Positions 53,067-60,946 of a stretch of DNA of 64,000 bases are shown piece after piece. The stretch covers positions 1 to 64,000 of the forward strand of contig CAZHLJ010000003.1 in NCBI GenBank assembly GCA_964533215.1, given 5' to 3'. Origin of the DNA: Bact-08 sp964533215. GTDB taxonomy: Bacteria; Bacteroidota; Bacteroidia; Bacteroidales; UBA932. The notes under the pieces are model-generated. The model made no database searches. It worked only from the letters and a program-made list of their open reading frames with translations, and was not told the origin of the DNA. Position numbers and translations under genes: made by a program. Every line of letters begins with the position of its first letter. Position 1 is the first letter of the stretch.

Positions 53067-54745
53067 TAAGGATTATTCTCAAAATACTGAAATACTCATT
53101 TCTTACCGTTGTTTCATTGCTCGTTGCTATGATTCTTTACGGGGTCTATCTATATCATTCGGCAGACAGAAGCGTTCCGGATATACGTATTCCTGAGCCT
53201 GTTCCACAGGTTATCGTTGCTGATGGATATTCACAGTATGACTCTTCAGTCCTGAGACTTAACAGGCCTGGATTATGGGAGCTGCATCTTAAGGGAGATG
53301 CAGCTGAAAGGGGGATGGCTTTCGGACAGTTGTGCAAAGATCTTATGTATGAGCAGGAGAAGGCATTTGTGACTCAAATAAGAAGGTTGGTGCCATCAGA
53401 TAATTACCTTACTTTCTTGAAGTATATTACTATAATATATAACAGGAATATTGCCAAGAATATTCCTGAAGAGTACAGAGATGAGATATATGCAAGTTCG
53501 TTTGCATGCAGCCATGAATATGATTTCATAGGCAACGCATACGACAGGCAGTTGAACTATCACGCTGCTCATGATCTTGGGCATGCGATGCAGGAGTATA
53601 TGCTTGTAGGATGCTCTTCATTCGGAGTATGGGGAGGGGCTTCCCAAGACAGCTCCCTTATAATTGGAAGAAACTTCGATTTCTATGTAGGAGAGGATTT
53701 TGCAAAGAATAAAATTGTAACGTTTTTTTATCCTGACAAAGGTTATAAGTTTGCATCCATAGGTTGGGCCGGAATGGTTGGTGTTCTTTCCGGAATGAAT
53801 GAAACCGGTTTGACAGTGACAATGAATGCCGCAAAATCTGCACCTCCCACCTCATCTAAAACGCCGATATCCATAATCGCCAGAAAGATTCTCCAGTATT
53901 CATCAAATATACAAGAGGCTTACCAGATAGCCAGGAGTATGGATGCCTTTGTCTCCGAATCTCTGCTGATAGGTTCGGCCAACGATGGTATTGCTGCAAT
54001 AATTGAGAAAAGCCCAGAAAACACAATCCTTTATAAGGTGAATGGAGAGGTTTTGATCTCTACAAATCATTTTCAGTCCAAAGAGTTTCTGAATAACAAG
54101 GATAACGATGATGCCGTAAAGAGCATCGAAGGGAGTCACAGCCTGTACAGGTTCAATCGCCTCAGTGAGTTGATAAGAGAGAAGGGGAAGATTACTCCGC
54201 TAAAAGCTGCGGAGATTTTAAGAGATCCTTATGGAAGTGGGGGTAGGTCTATCGGGCTCACCAATGAAAAATCCATCAATCAGTTTATTGCGCATCATTC
54301 TGTGATTTTTGAACCAAAGAAGCGTATGATGTGGGTTAGCACAGATCCATGGCAGTTAGGAGAGATGGTGGCTTATAATTTGGATTCCGTCTTCAAAAAG
54401 AGGAATTTTAATTCTAGTTCCGACATAGTATCATTGAAAATACCAAGGGACAGCATCATGTTGAATGGTGTTTACAAAAATGTGGTTAAATTTAAACTCT
54501 TGGCAGGTGTAATAGCTGATGCAGTAAAAAATAAAAAGAGAGTCCCTGAGTATAAACTTAGGGAACTAGTGGAATGCAATCCTGACTATTATTACAGCTA
54601 TGAGCTTATTGGGAATTATTATCTCTCTTCAGGTGATAAGGGCACAGCTATTGAGATGTATCAAGAGTCACTCAAAAGAGAACTCCCTTCCAATGGGGTG
54701 AAAAAAGATATATATGGTAAAATTAATAAATTGAAAAAGCGATGA
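53063..54745 (+). CDS. C45-type Ntn-hydrolase acyltransferase with C-terminal helical repeat
   Basis: This 560-residue protein begins with a membrane or signal segment (about residues 10-30, FLTVVSLLVAMILYGVYLY). An Ntn-hydrolase domain related to acyl-CoA:6-aminopenicillanate acyltransferases follows. The likely autocatalytic nucleophile is the Cys near residue 184 in YMLVGCSSFGVWGG, followed by IIGRNFDFYVGEDF and GLTVTMNA. The C-terminal 80 residues look like a TPR-type hairpin (YYYSYELIGNYYLSSGDKGTAIEMYQESL). It probably works in the periplasm. It is a candidate for transfer or hydrolysis of the polyene acyl group. It overlaps the oxidoreductase gene (ATGA). Confidence 0.78.
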   Translation: MIRIILKILKYSFLTVVSLLVAMILYGVYLYHSADRSVPDIRIPEPVPQVIVADGYSQYDSSVLRLNRPGLWELHLKGDAAERGMAFGQLCKDLMYEQEKAFVTQIRRLVPSDNYLTFLKYITIIYNRNIAKNIPEEYRDEIYASSFACSHEYDFIGNAYDRQLNYHAAHDLGHAMQEYMLVGCSSFGVWGGASQDSSLIIGRNFDFYVGEDFAKNKIVTFFYPDKGYKFASIGWAGMVGVLSGMNETGLTVTMNAAKSAPPTSSKTPISIIARKILQYSSNIQEAYQIARSMDAFVSESLLIGSANDGIAAIIEKSPENTILYKVNGEVLISTNHFQSKEFLNNKDNDDAVKSIEGSHSLYRFNRLSELIREKGKITPLKAAEILRDPYGSGGRSIGLTNEKSINQFIAHHSVIFEPKKRMMWVSTDPWQLGEMVAYNLDSVFKKRNFNSSSDIVSLKIPRDSIMLNGVYKNVVKFKLLAGVIADAVKNKKRVPEYKLRELVECNPDYYYSYELIGNYYLSSGDKGTAIEMYQESLKRELPSNGVKKDIYGKINKLKKR

Positions 54746-56040
54746 AGAGGGATCCACAGATTCAGTTTAAAAGCAAGGAAGAGATAAAAGCTTTCCAGGA
54801 GATTGCTCTCCGGGAAGATCTTTCATACCTTAAGAGCAACTCTGCATTTTACAAAAGAATGTTTGAAGAGCATAAGATAGATATCAGCAATGTAAAGAGA
54901 TTGGAGGATCTGAAATTTCTACCGACAACTTGTAAAACCGACCTTCAGAATTTTAACATGGATTTCCTTTGTGTTCCCAAAAACAAGGTGATAGATTATG
55001 TAACTACATCCGGAACACTTGGTGATCCGGTCACATTCATGCTTACAGACAATGATATGGACCGCCTTGCATACAACGAAGCTGTCTCTTTTTCAACAGC
55101 AGGATGTACCTCTGATGATGTAATCCAACTGATGACAACCATAGACAGAAGGTTTATGGCAGGAATGGCCTATTTTCTTGGAGCAAGGAAGATGGGAGCC
55201 GGAACAATAAGGGTGGGGAATGGCATTCCTGAGCTTCAATGGAATTCCATATTGAAAGAACACCCAAGTACATGCATAGTTGTCCCGTCTTTTCTCATTA
55301 AATTGGCTGAATTTGCAGAAAATCAGGGAATAGATTACATAAATACCTCTCTAAAAAGGGCGGTTTGCATTGGTGAACCATTGAGAAACCTGGATCTTTC
55401 ACCAAGTACATTGACTACCAAGATCCTTCAGAAATGGCCTGACCTAGCTCTTCATTCTACTTATGCTTCCACAGAAATGCAGAGTTCATTCACTGAATGT
55501 GAGTACCTTTGTGGCGGTCATCATCAGCCGGACCTTATAATAGTAGAGTTGCTGGATGAGCATGACAACACGGTATTGCCGGGTGAGATAGGAGAACTTG
55601 TGATAACCACATTGGGAGTGGAGGGGATGCCTCTTCTTAGATTTAAAACTGGCGACCTATGCCGTGCAATTGAAGAACCTTGTAAATGTGGCCGCAACAG
55701 TTTGAGACTTAGTCCAATAGTGGGCAGGAAGGGACAGATGATAAAATACAAAGGGACAACACTTTATCCAAGTGCTTTATATGACGTGCTGGACAATATA
55801 AACGGGGTTGTAAATTATCAGATACAGGTCTATACAAACACTCTGGGAACAGATGGAATCATTATAAGGATAGGAGCGGAAAATCCGACAGAGTCCTTTG
55901 AAAAGATGATAAAGGACATGTTCCGCGCAAAGATAAGAGTAGCCCCGGAAATTTCTTTTGAACCTATCGAGCTGTTAGCTAAAGCGATATTTCCTCCCGC
56001 AAACAGGAAAGCTGTCAAATTTTTAGATATGAGAAACTAA
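54742..56040 (+). CDS. PaaK-like adenylate-forming ligase
   Basis: This 432-residue phenylacetate-CoA-ligase-like enzyme has the P-loop DYVTTSGTLGDPVTFM near residue 90. The A5-type motif is STYASTEMQSSF (about 240), and the adenylate-binding region is RFKTGDLCR (about 305). Zinc-site-like Cys residues appear in EYLCGGHH and EPCKCGRNS. It would adenylate an aryl acid and load it on CoA or ACP. As the only ligase in the cluster it is the natural candidate to activate 4-coumarate made by the ammonia-lyase, although it lies 20 kb from that gene. It starts inside the preceding stop (ATGA). Confidence 0.87.
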   Translation: MKRDPQIQFKSKEEIKAFQEIALREDLSYLKSNSAFYKRMFEEHKIDISNVKRLEDLKFLPTTCKTDLQNFNMDFLCVPKNKVIDYVTTSGTLGDPVTFMLTDNDMDRLAYNEAVSFSTAGCTSDDVIQLMTTIDRRFMAGMAYFLGARKMGAGTIRVGNGIPELQWNSILKEHPSTCIVVPSFLIKLAEFAENQGIDYINTSLKRAVCIGEPLRNLDLSPSTLTTKILQKWPDLALHSTYASTEMQSSFTECEYLCGGHHQPDLIIVELLDEHDNTVLPGEIGELVITTLGVEGMPLLRFKTGDLCRAIEEPCKCGRNSLRLSPIVGRKGQMIKYKGTTLYPSALYDVLDNINGVVNYQIQVYTNTLGTDGIIIRIGAENPTESFEKMIKDMFRAKIRVAPEISFEPIELLAKAIFPPANRKAVKFLDMRN

Positions 56041-56054
56041 TTTATTTACTTTTG
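56022..56054 (+). promoter_or_regulatory. Internal promoter for the dialkylresorcinol half of the cluster
   Basis: TACTTTTG at 56047-56054 fits TAnnTTTG exactly. TTTA at 56022-56025, 21 nt upstream, is one base from the -33 TTTG. Transcription would start near 56061, 18 nt before the ATG at 56079. It overlaps the end of the PaaK-like gene, so the downstream genes can be expressed apart from the upstream operon. Confidence 0.6.
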
Positions 56055-56078
56055 CACGTATACCTTACATCAATTACT

Positions 56079-56696
56079 ATGAGGAAAATATTTTCCCTGA
56101 TATCTTTGGCTGCATTCTGTTTGCTGAACATCGCTGCTCTTAACAACGATGAGGCTTTCTTTTCAAGACTATCGATGCAGTCCAGCGAAATATCATCTAT
56201 AACGAGTCATTTCACCCAGACCAAATATTTAAAATTGCTTGATGATAAAATTGTTTCAGAAGGTACATTCTACTATCAGAAGAGGGGGAGGATAAGATTC
56301 GATTACCTGCAGCCAAAAAAAATGAGTATCATAATGAGCCCGCAGAAGCTTCAGATAATAGCATCGGAAAAGAAAACCACTTACAAGCTTTCAGACCAGA
56401 AGCAACTTGCAGAACTGGCAATTGTAATGGATGCTTGCATAAGTGGAAGGTTCAATGAGCTTCCAAAAGGCTACAAGGCAAAGTATATGTTGGAAAAAGA
56501 CGAGCATGTTATAAAAATATCTCAACTGAAAAACAGTGCGAATAATCCATATACTCTCATAGAGCTTAGGCTGAACCTGAAAGACTATTCACTTGAGAGA
56601 CTGATTCTCTATGAAAAATCTGAAGATTATACAACATATGATTTCTCAAAAATAATTGTAAACCAATCTTTGAAACAATCCTTGTTTATGATATAA
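56079..56696 (+). CDS. LolA-like periplasmic carrier, second copy
   Basis: This 205-residue exported protein has a signal peptide (MRKIFSLISLAAFCLLNIAAL). LolA-like blocks are ISSITSHFTQTKYLKLLDDKIVSEGTFYYQKRGRIRFDYLQPKKMSIIM and a strand-rich C-terminal half. Its sequence differs clearly from the first copy at 45038, so the two may handle different ligands or steps. It is the first gene after the internal promoter. The ATG at 56079 was chosen because it opens directly into the signal peptide. Confidence 0.82.
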   Translation: MRKIFSLISLAAFCLLNIAALNNDEAFFSRLSMQSSEISSITSHFTQTKYLKLLDDKIVSEGTFYYQKRGRIRFDYLQPKKMSIIMSPQKLQIIASEKKTTYKLSDQKQLAELAIVMDACISGRFNELPKGYKAKYMLEKDEHVIKISQLKNSANNPYTLIELRLNLKDYSLERLILYEKSEDYTTYDFSKIIVNQSLKQSLFMI

Positions 56697-56697
56697 A

Positions 56698-57627
56698 ATG
56701 AAGATTATGACAAATTCACACAAAATCGCTGTTTTCTATTATACTCAGACTCAACAGCTTTTCAATATTCTTAATAGCCTTCTTAAACCTTTGGAAGAGA
56801 AAAAGTGCACCGTAGTTTACAAAGAGATAAAACCGTTGGTGCCGTTTGGTTTTCCGTGGACAACCGAAAATTTCTATCAGGCTTTTCCAGAGTGTCGGCA
56901 AGAGATTCCTTGCAAAATTGAACAAACAGACTTCTCTGACATTAATGACGCTGATTTAGTCGTTTTGGGATATCAACCATGGTTTCTCTCTCCATCACTG
57001 CCTGTTACATCATTTCTCCAGGAGGAGGCAACCCAGAATTATCTGAAGGGAAAGAAGGTAATTACGGTGATTGGTTCAAGAAACATGTGGATATCTTCCA
57101 ACGATTGTATAAAACGTTATTTCGACAAATCAGGATGCAGTTGGGTCGGCAATATTGTATTGGAAGACAGGCATAACAACCTTGTAAGTGTCCTCACTAT
57201 ATTCAGATGGCTCATAGAAAACAAAAAAGGAGCATCCAAATATTTACCGGAAGCGGGAGTTTCTCAGAAAGATATAGACTCAATGCAGGAATTGGCTCCT
57301 GAGATTTACCAGTCACTAAAAAGCAAGAATTACCATACGCTTCAGAGCAGGATAGCAGATAAAGGAGGAGTCGTGTTTCACAACAATCTATATCTGATAG
57401 AAAGGGCTGGGCACAAGATGTTTGGTTTTTGGTCCAAATGGGTGTTGAAAAAGGGTCCTTATCTCTCTCCCCAGAGAACCTTCAGATTAAAATTGTTTAA
57501 ATACTACCTTATGACAGTGATATTTGTAATCTCACCGTTTGGCTCCATAGTCTTCGACCTGACCTATCCTTTCAGAAGATCCTCCCTGATAAAGGCAAAG
57601 AAAAAATATGTATATTTACATCAATAA
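56698..57627 (+). CDS. darA: Dialkylresorcinol condensing enzyme DarA
   Basis: This 309-residue protein matches the DarA family. A flavodoxin-like N-terminal half has KIAVFYYTQTQQLFNIL near the start and DADLVVLGYQPWFLSPSLP and KVITVIGSRNMW further on. A C-terminal helical part with a hydrophobic segment follows (YYLMTVIFVISPFGSIVFDL). With DarB it makes 2,5-dialkylresorcinols: DarB condenses and cyclises, and DarA is assigned the aromatising step. It starts 1 nt after the LolA-like stop and is followed after 14 nt by darB. A second in-frame ATG at 56707 is an alternative start. Confidence 0.88.
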   Translation: MKIMTNSHKIAVFYYTQTQQLFNILNSLLKPLEEKKCTVVYKEIKPLVPFGFPWTTENFYQAFPECRQEIPCKIEQTDFSDINDADLVVLGYQPWFLSPSLPVTSFLQEEATQNYLKGKKVITVIGSRNMWISSNDCIKRYFDKSGCSWVGNIVLEDRHNNLVSVLTIFRWLIENKKGASKYLPEAGVSQKDIDSMQELAPEIYQSLKSKNYHTLQSRIADKGGVVFHNNLYLIERAGHKMFGFWSKWVLKKGPYLSPQRTFRLKLFKYYLMTVIFVISPFGSIVFDLTYPFRRSSLIKAKKKYVYLHQ

Positions 57628-57641
57628 CCAAAAACTTGAGC

Positions 57642-58781
57642 ATGTACCCTGTCTATATTACAAAAACTTCCACTTTCCTTCCAAACGACCCCGTTTTGAA
57701 TAAAGATATTGAGAATTACATAGGTATGATTGGAGGGAAGCCATCAAAAGCAAAAGATTTAATACTAAGAAATAACGGAATCATATCCAGACACTATGCT
57801 CTGGACAAAGATAGAAATGTCACCCATACGGCATACGACATGGCTGTTAAGGCTATAGAAAAACTGTATGACAAAGATTTTGATGCAGACAGCATAGAGC
57901 TGCTTTCTGCAGGAACGACTTCGCAGGAGATGATAATGCCATCCCATGGAGTGCAGATTCACGGAGAGATTGGAGGAAGCAACAAAGCTGAAGTTGTGTC
58001 TTTTGCAGGCTCCTGCTGCAGTGGAATGCATGCATTGAAGTATGGCTATATGGCAGTGGCTTTGGGAGATAAACAGAATGCTGTATGTCTTGCTTCCGAA
58101 AGATTGTCAGCATGGATGAAGGCCTCATATTTCAAACAGGAATACGAAAATCTGCAAAGGCTTAAGGATGATCCCATCATCGCATTTGAAAAGGATTTCC
58201 TGAGATTTATGCTTTCTGACGGAGCTGGTGCTGTAAGGCTTTCCAACAAACCTGCCGTTGAAGGAGTATCGCTTAAAATAGAATGGATAGAACTTACTTC
58301 ATATGCCAATACTCTCCCAACCTGTATGTATGCTGGAGCAGAGAAAGATGAGAGTGGTAAGCTTATGGGATGGACACACTTTCCTGAAGAGGAATGGACA
58401 GGCAGATCTCTGTTTGCTGTAAAACAAGATACAAAGCTGTTGGGTGAAAACATTATCAAGATGGGAGGGAAGTTCTTCATGGAGATAATGGAAAAACATA
58501 ACATCAAACCTGAAGATATTACCTGGTTTCTGCCCCATCTCTCTTCTATGTATTTCAAACAACGCATAATGAAAAACCTTGAAGAGTCCGGTTTTGTCAT
58601 CCCATATGAGAAATGGTTCCTGAACCTGCCTCGAGTGGGCAATGTGGCGGCAGCGTCTGTTTATTTGATGGTTGACGAGCTGGTTCGTACAAAGGAGCTC
58701 AATAAAGGAGATACCATTCTGATTATGGTTCCTGAAAGTGCCCGCTTCTCATATGCATATGCACTATTAACCGTTTGCTGA
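57642..58781 (+). CDS. darB: Dialkylresorcinol ketosynthase DarB (KAS III-like)
   Basis: This 379-residue thiolase-fold enzyme of the KAS III group has the nucleophile Cys in SFAGSCCSGMHALKYGY (residues 125-126, the second Cys in the usual C-S-G context), His in WFLPHLSSMYF and Asn in LPRVGNVAAASVYL. This is a complete Cys-His-Asn triad. DarB joins a 3-oxoacyl and an enoyl thioester and closes the ring, giving the precursor of the resorcinol. The ATG at 57642 is preferred over a TTG six bases earlier. It sits directly after darA, as in known dialkylresorcinol loci. Confidence 0.9.
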   Translation: MYPVYITKTSTFLPNDPVLNKDIENYIGMIGGKPSKAKDLILRNNGIISRHYALDKDRNVTHTAYDMAVKAIEKLYDKDFDADSIELLSAGTTSQEMIMPSHGVQIHGEIGGSNKAEVVSFAGSCCSGMHALKYGYMAVALGDKQNAVCLASERLSAWMKASYFKQEYENLQRLKDDPIIAFEKDFLRFMLSDGAGAVRLSNKPAVEGVSLKIEWIELTSYANTLPTCMYAGAEKDESGKLMGWTHFPEEEWTGRSLFAVKQDTKLLGENIIKMGGKFFMEIMEKHNIKPEDITWFLPHLSSMYFKQRIMKNLEESGFVIPYEKWFLNLPRVGNVAAASVYLMVDELVRTKELNKGDTILIMVPESARFSYAYALLTVC

Positions 58782-58783
58782 TC

Positions 58784-59182
58784 ATGAAAATAAAAGAAGT
58801 GCCTCAGGACGGTGAAATCCTGGAATCTTCCGGGGTAAGGGATGTCTGTTATGCGGTAGACGAAAATGGCAAATATACTCAAGTGGTAAGTGTTGGATGG
58901 GAACCAAAGAATGATGCCATTAACTTTGCTTGGGATGCAATAAATGAAGAGACCGAAAACATAAAAGCAGATGTGCTCTCAGGTAATGTAAGTCCTCTTG
59001 CTTATCATTTAAGTACACATTTGATGACTCCTTCGATATTGTCAGATTATTCAGGGTTTACAAAAAGAGAGATAAAGAAATTTTGCAAGCCTTACCATTT
59101 TGCCAAATTGAGTTATGAAGATCTGACAAAACTGGCCGATGCTTTGAAAATTAGTGTAGAACAACTCATTTCAGTAGATTGA
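58784..59182 (+). CDS. Small conserved protein of unknown function beside darB
   Basis: I do not recognise this 132-residue protein with confidence. The N-terminal half is acidic and strand-forming (VCYAVDENGKYTQVVSVGWEPKNDAI), and no signal peptide is present. The C-terminal 50 residues (FTKREIKKFCKPYHFAKLSYEDLTKLADALKISVEQL) look helical. The last part resembles a short helix-turn-helix, as if the protein binds DNA or a partner. It lies 2 nt after darB and overlaps the frame of the next gene, so it belongs to the dialkylresorcinol unit. It may be a regulator or a small accessory subunit. Confidence 0.6.
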   Translation: MKIKEVPQDGEILESSGVRDVCYAVDENGKYTQVVSVGWEPKNDAINFAWDAINEETENIKADVLSGNVSPLAYHLSTHLMTPSILSDYSGFTKREIKKFCKPYHFAKLSYEDLTKLADALKISVEQLISVD

Positions 59183-59184
59183 TT

Positions 59185-60198
59185 ATGGAATTGGATTTTG
59201 TTCACAAGCCCGCTGGGCATTGTGAGAATGGTGTGGTTAGCAATCTCTTACGGTTCTATGGGGTGGAGATGAGTGAGGCGATGATTTTCGGACTAGGCTC
59301 TGGTCTATTCTTTTCACATATGCCTTTCATTAAGATGCACGGCATGGCTGTGACATCATTCAGGCCTCTTCCCGGAGATATTTTCGCACGGGTTGTCGGC
59401 TTGCTGGGAATTAAAATGAAAAGGTTCAAATTCAGGAATAAGGAGAAGGCAATGAGCAAACTGGATGAGATACTTATGAGGGGAATTCCGGTTGGAGTCC
59501 TGGTGGGAGTGTACCATTTGCCATATTTCCCAAAAGAATACAGGTTTCATTTCAATGCACACAATATATGTGTGATAGGAAGAGATAAAAACGAATATAT
59601 TGTATCAGATCCGGTTGTGGTTGACAAATGCAGGCTGAGCTTTGAAGAGCTCAAACTTGTGAGGTTTGCGCAGGGTACATACCCTCCAAAGGGCAGAATG
59701 TACTATATAGAGGATGCAAGTGAGATCAAACCGCTCAATGCCACAATGATAAAAAAAGCAATCCTTAAGAATTGTGACAGGATGCTGAGGATACCCATAC
59801 CGATGTTCGGGGTCAATGGCGTAAGATTTCTTTCAAAAAGAATGAGAAAATGGGTTTCGTATTTCGGAGAGAAGAAGGCTGCACTAAACCTTGCTCAGGT
59901 TATAAGAATGCTGGAGGAGATAGGAACAGGAGGAGCCGGATTCAGGTTTATGTATGCCGCTTTCTTACAGGAGGCTTCGGCGTTTCTTAATGAACCAGAG
60001 TTAGACAAACTCTCTACAGAATTAACATCAATCGGAGATCTTTGGCGTGATTTTTCATACAATGCAGCCAGATTTTTCAAAAAAAGGGAGGGTGAGGTGA
60101 ATTCATACGACCAACTTGCAGATAAATTGTTGGTTATTGCAGACAGGGAAGAGGCCCTTTTCAGAAATCTGGAAAAAGTTATAAGAAATGCAAAGTAA
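59185..60198 (+). CDS. BtrH N-terminal-domain protein, candidate acyl-ACP acyltransferase
   Basis: The N-terminal 170 residues of this 337-residue soluble protein resemble BtrH, the butirosin enzyme that moves an acyl group from an ACP to an aminoglycoside, and related papain-like peptidase folds. A Cys-His-Asp set is visible: Cys13 in AGHCENGVVSN, His near 126 in FNAHNICVIG and Asp near 142 in IVSDPVVVD. The C-terminal 150 residues are helical. In this cluster it is a good candidate for forming the ester between the ACP-bound polyene and the resorcinol. That role is inferred. The ATG at 59185 is used, with a TTG at 59179 as alternative. Confidence 0.75.
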   Translation: MELDFVHKPAGHCENGVVSNLLRFYGVEMSEAMIFGLGSGLFFSHMPFIKMHGMAVTSFRPLPGDIFARVVGLLGIKMKRFKFRNKEKAMSKLDEILMRGIPVGVLVGVYHLPYFPKEYRFHFNAHNICVIGRDKNEYIVSDPVVVDKCRLSFEELKLVRFAQGTYPPKGRMYYIEDASEIKPLNATMIKKAILKNCDRMLRIPIPMFGVNGVRFLSKRMRKWVSYFGEKKAALNLAQVIRMLEEIGTGGAGFRFMYAAFLQEASAFLNEPELDKLSTELTSIGDLWRDFSYNAARFFKKREGEVNSYDQLADKLLVIADREEALFRNLEKVIRNAK

Positions 60199-60946
60199 TT
60201 ATGCAATAGACATAGAGAATCTGACTAAGACCTATAAAGGAAAGAAAAATCCAACATTAAACGGTCTGTCACTCAAGATACCTTACGGCTCACTTTTTGG
60301 GCTTCTTGCGCCAAATGGTGCAGGCAAGACCACAACAATAAGTGCAATTTGCGGGTTGAGAAAATTTGACAGTGGTTCTATCCACGTGAATGGATTCTCA
60401 GTCAAAACAGAATTATATAAGATTAAACCTTATATTGGCTTTGTCCCTCAGGATGTTGCACTTTTCCCGACCCTTACCGCCCAGGAAAATCTACGGATAA
60501 TCGGCGGAATTTATGGACTCAAGCCATCAGCATTGGAGAAAAAAATTGATGAATTGCTTGTCCTTTTTGACCTCTCTGACAACAGAAGGACTATAATCTC
60601 ACGTTTTTCAGGAGGAATGAAGCGAAGGATAAATCTTATTGCGGGAATGCTTCACGAACCCAGAATATTGATATTGGACGAACCTACTGTTGGCGTGGAT
60701 GCGCAGTCCAGGAAGCTGATACTCGAAAAGCTAAAGGAGATCAACAGCAAGGGTACCACAGTACTGTTTATCTCTCACTATCTGGAAGAGGCTGAGCAGA
60801 TATGTGACACGGTTGCCTTTATGGATGGCGGGAAGGTCATAAGCCAAGGAGTGCCGCAGGACTTGGTTAGATGTGGAGAATGTGATAATCTGGAATCATT
60901 ATACCTTTTGCTAACAGGAAAACAGATGAGGGACTGCCATGAGTAA
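60188..60946 (+). CDS. ABC transporter ATPase
   Basis: This 252-residue nucleotide-binding subunit has Walker A APNGAGKTT (about residue 42), Q-loop VPQDVALFPT, signature FSGGMKRRINLIAG, Walker B ILILDEPTVGVD and H-loop FISHYLEEAEQ. It is of the ABC-2 export or drug-resistance type. It overlaps the BtrH-like gene by 11 nt and the permease gene by 8 nt, so all three are coupled. It probably energises export of the resorcinol, the finished pigment or an intermediate. Confidence 0.93.
   Translation: MQSNYAIDIENLTKTYKGKKNPTLNGLSLKIPYGSLFGLLAPNGAGKTTTISAICGLRKFDSGSIHVNGFSVKTELYKIKPYIGFVPQDVALFPTLTAQENLRIIGGIYGLKPSALEKKIDELLVLFDLSDNRRTIISRFSGGMKRRINLIAGMLHEPRILILDEPTVGVDAQSRKLILEKLKEINSKGTTVLFISHYLEEAEQICDTVAFMDGGKVISQGVPQDLVRCGECDNLESLYLLLTGKQMRDCHE

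Noticed and set aside
58046..58642. Minus-strand open frame of 198 codons inside darB
   Set aside because: darB has an intact catalytic triad in the plus frame; the antisense frame has no recognisable protein features.
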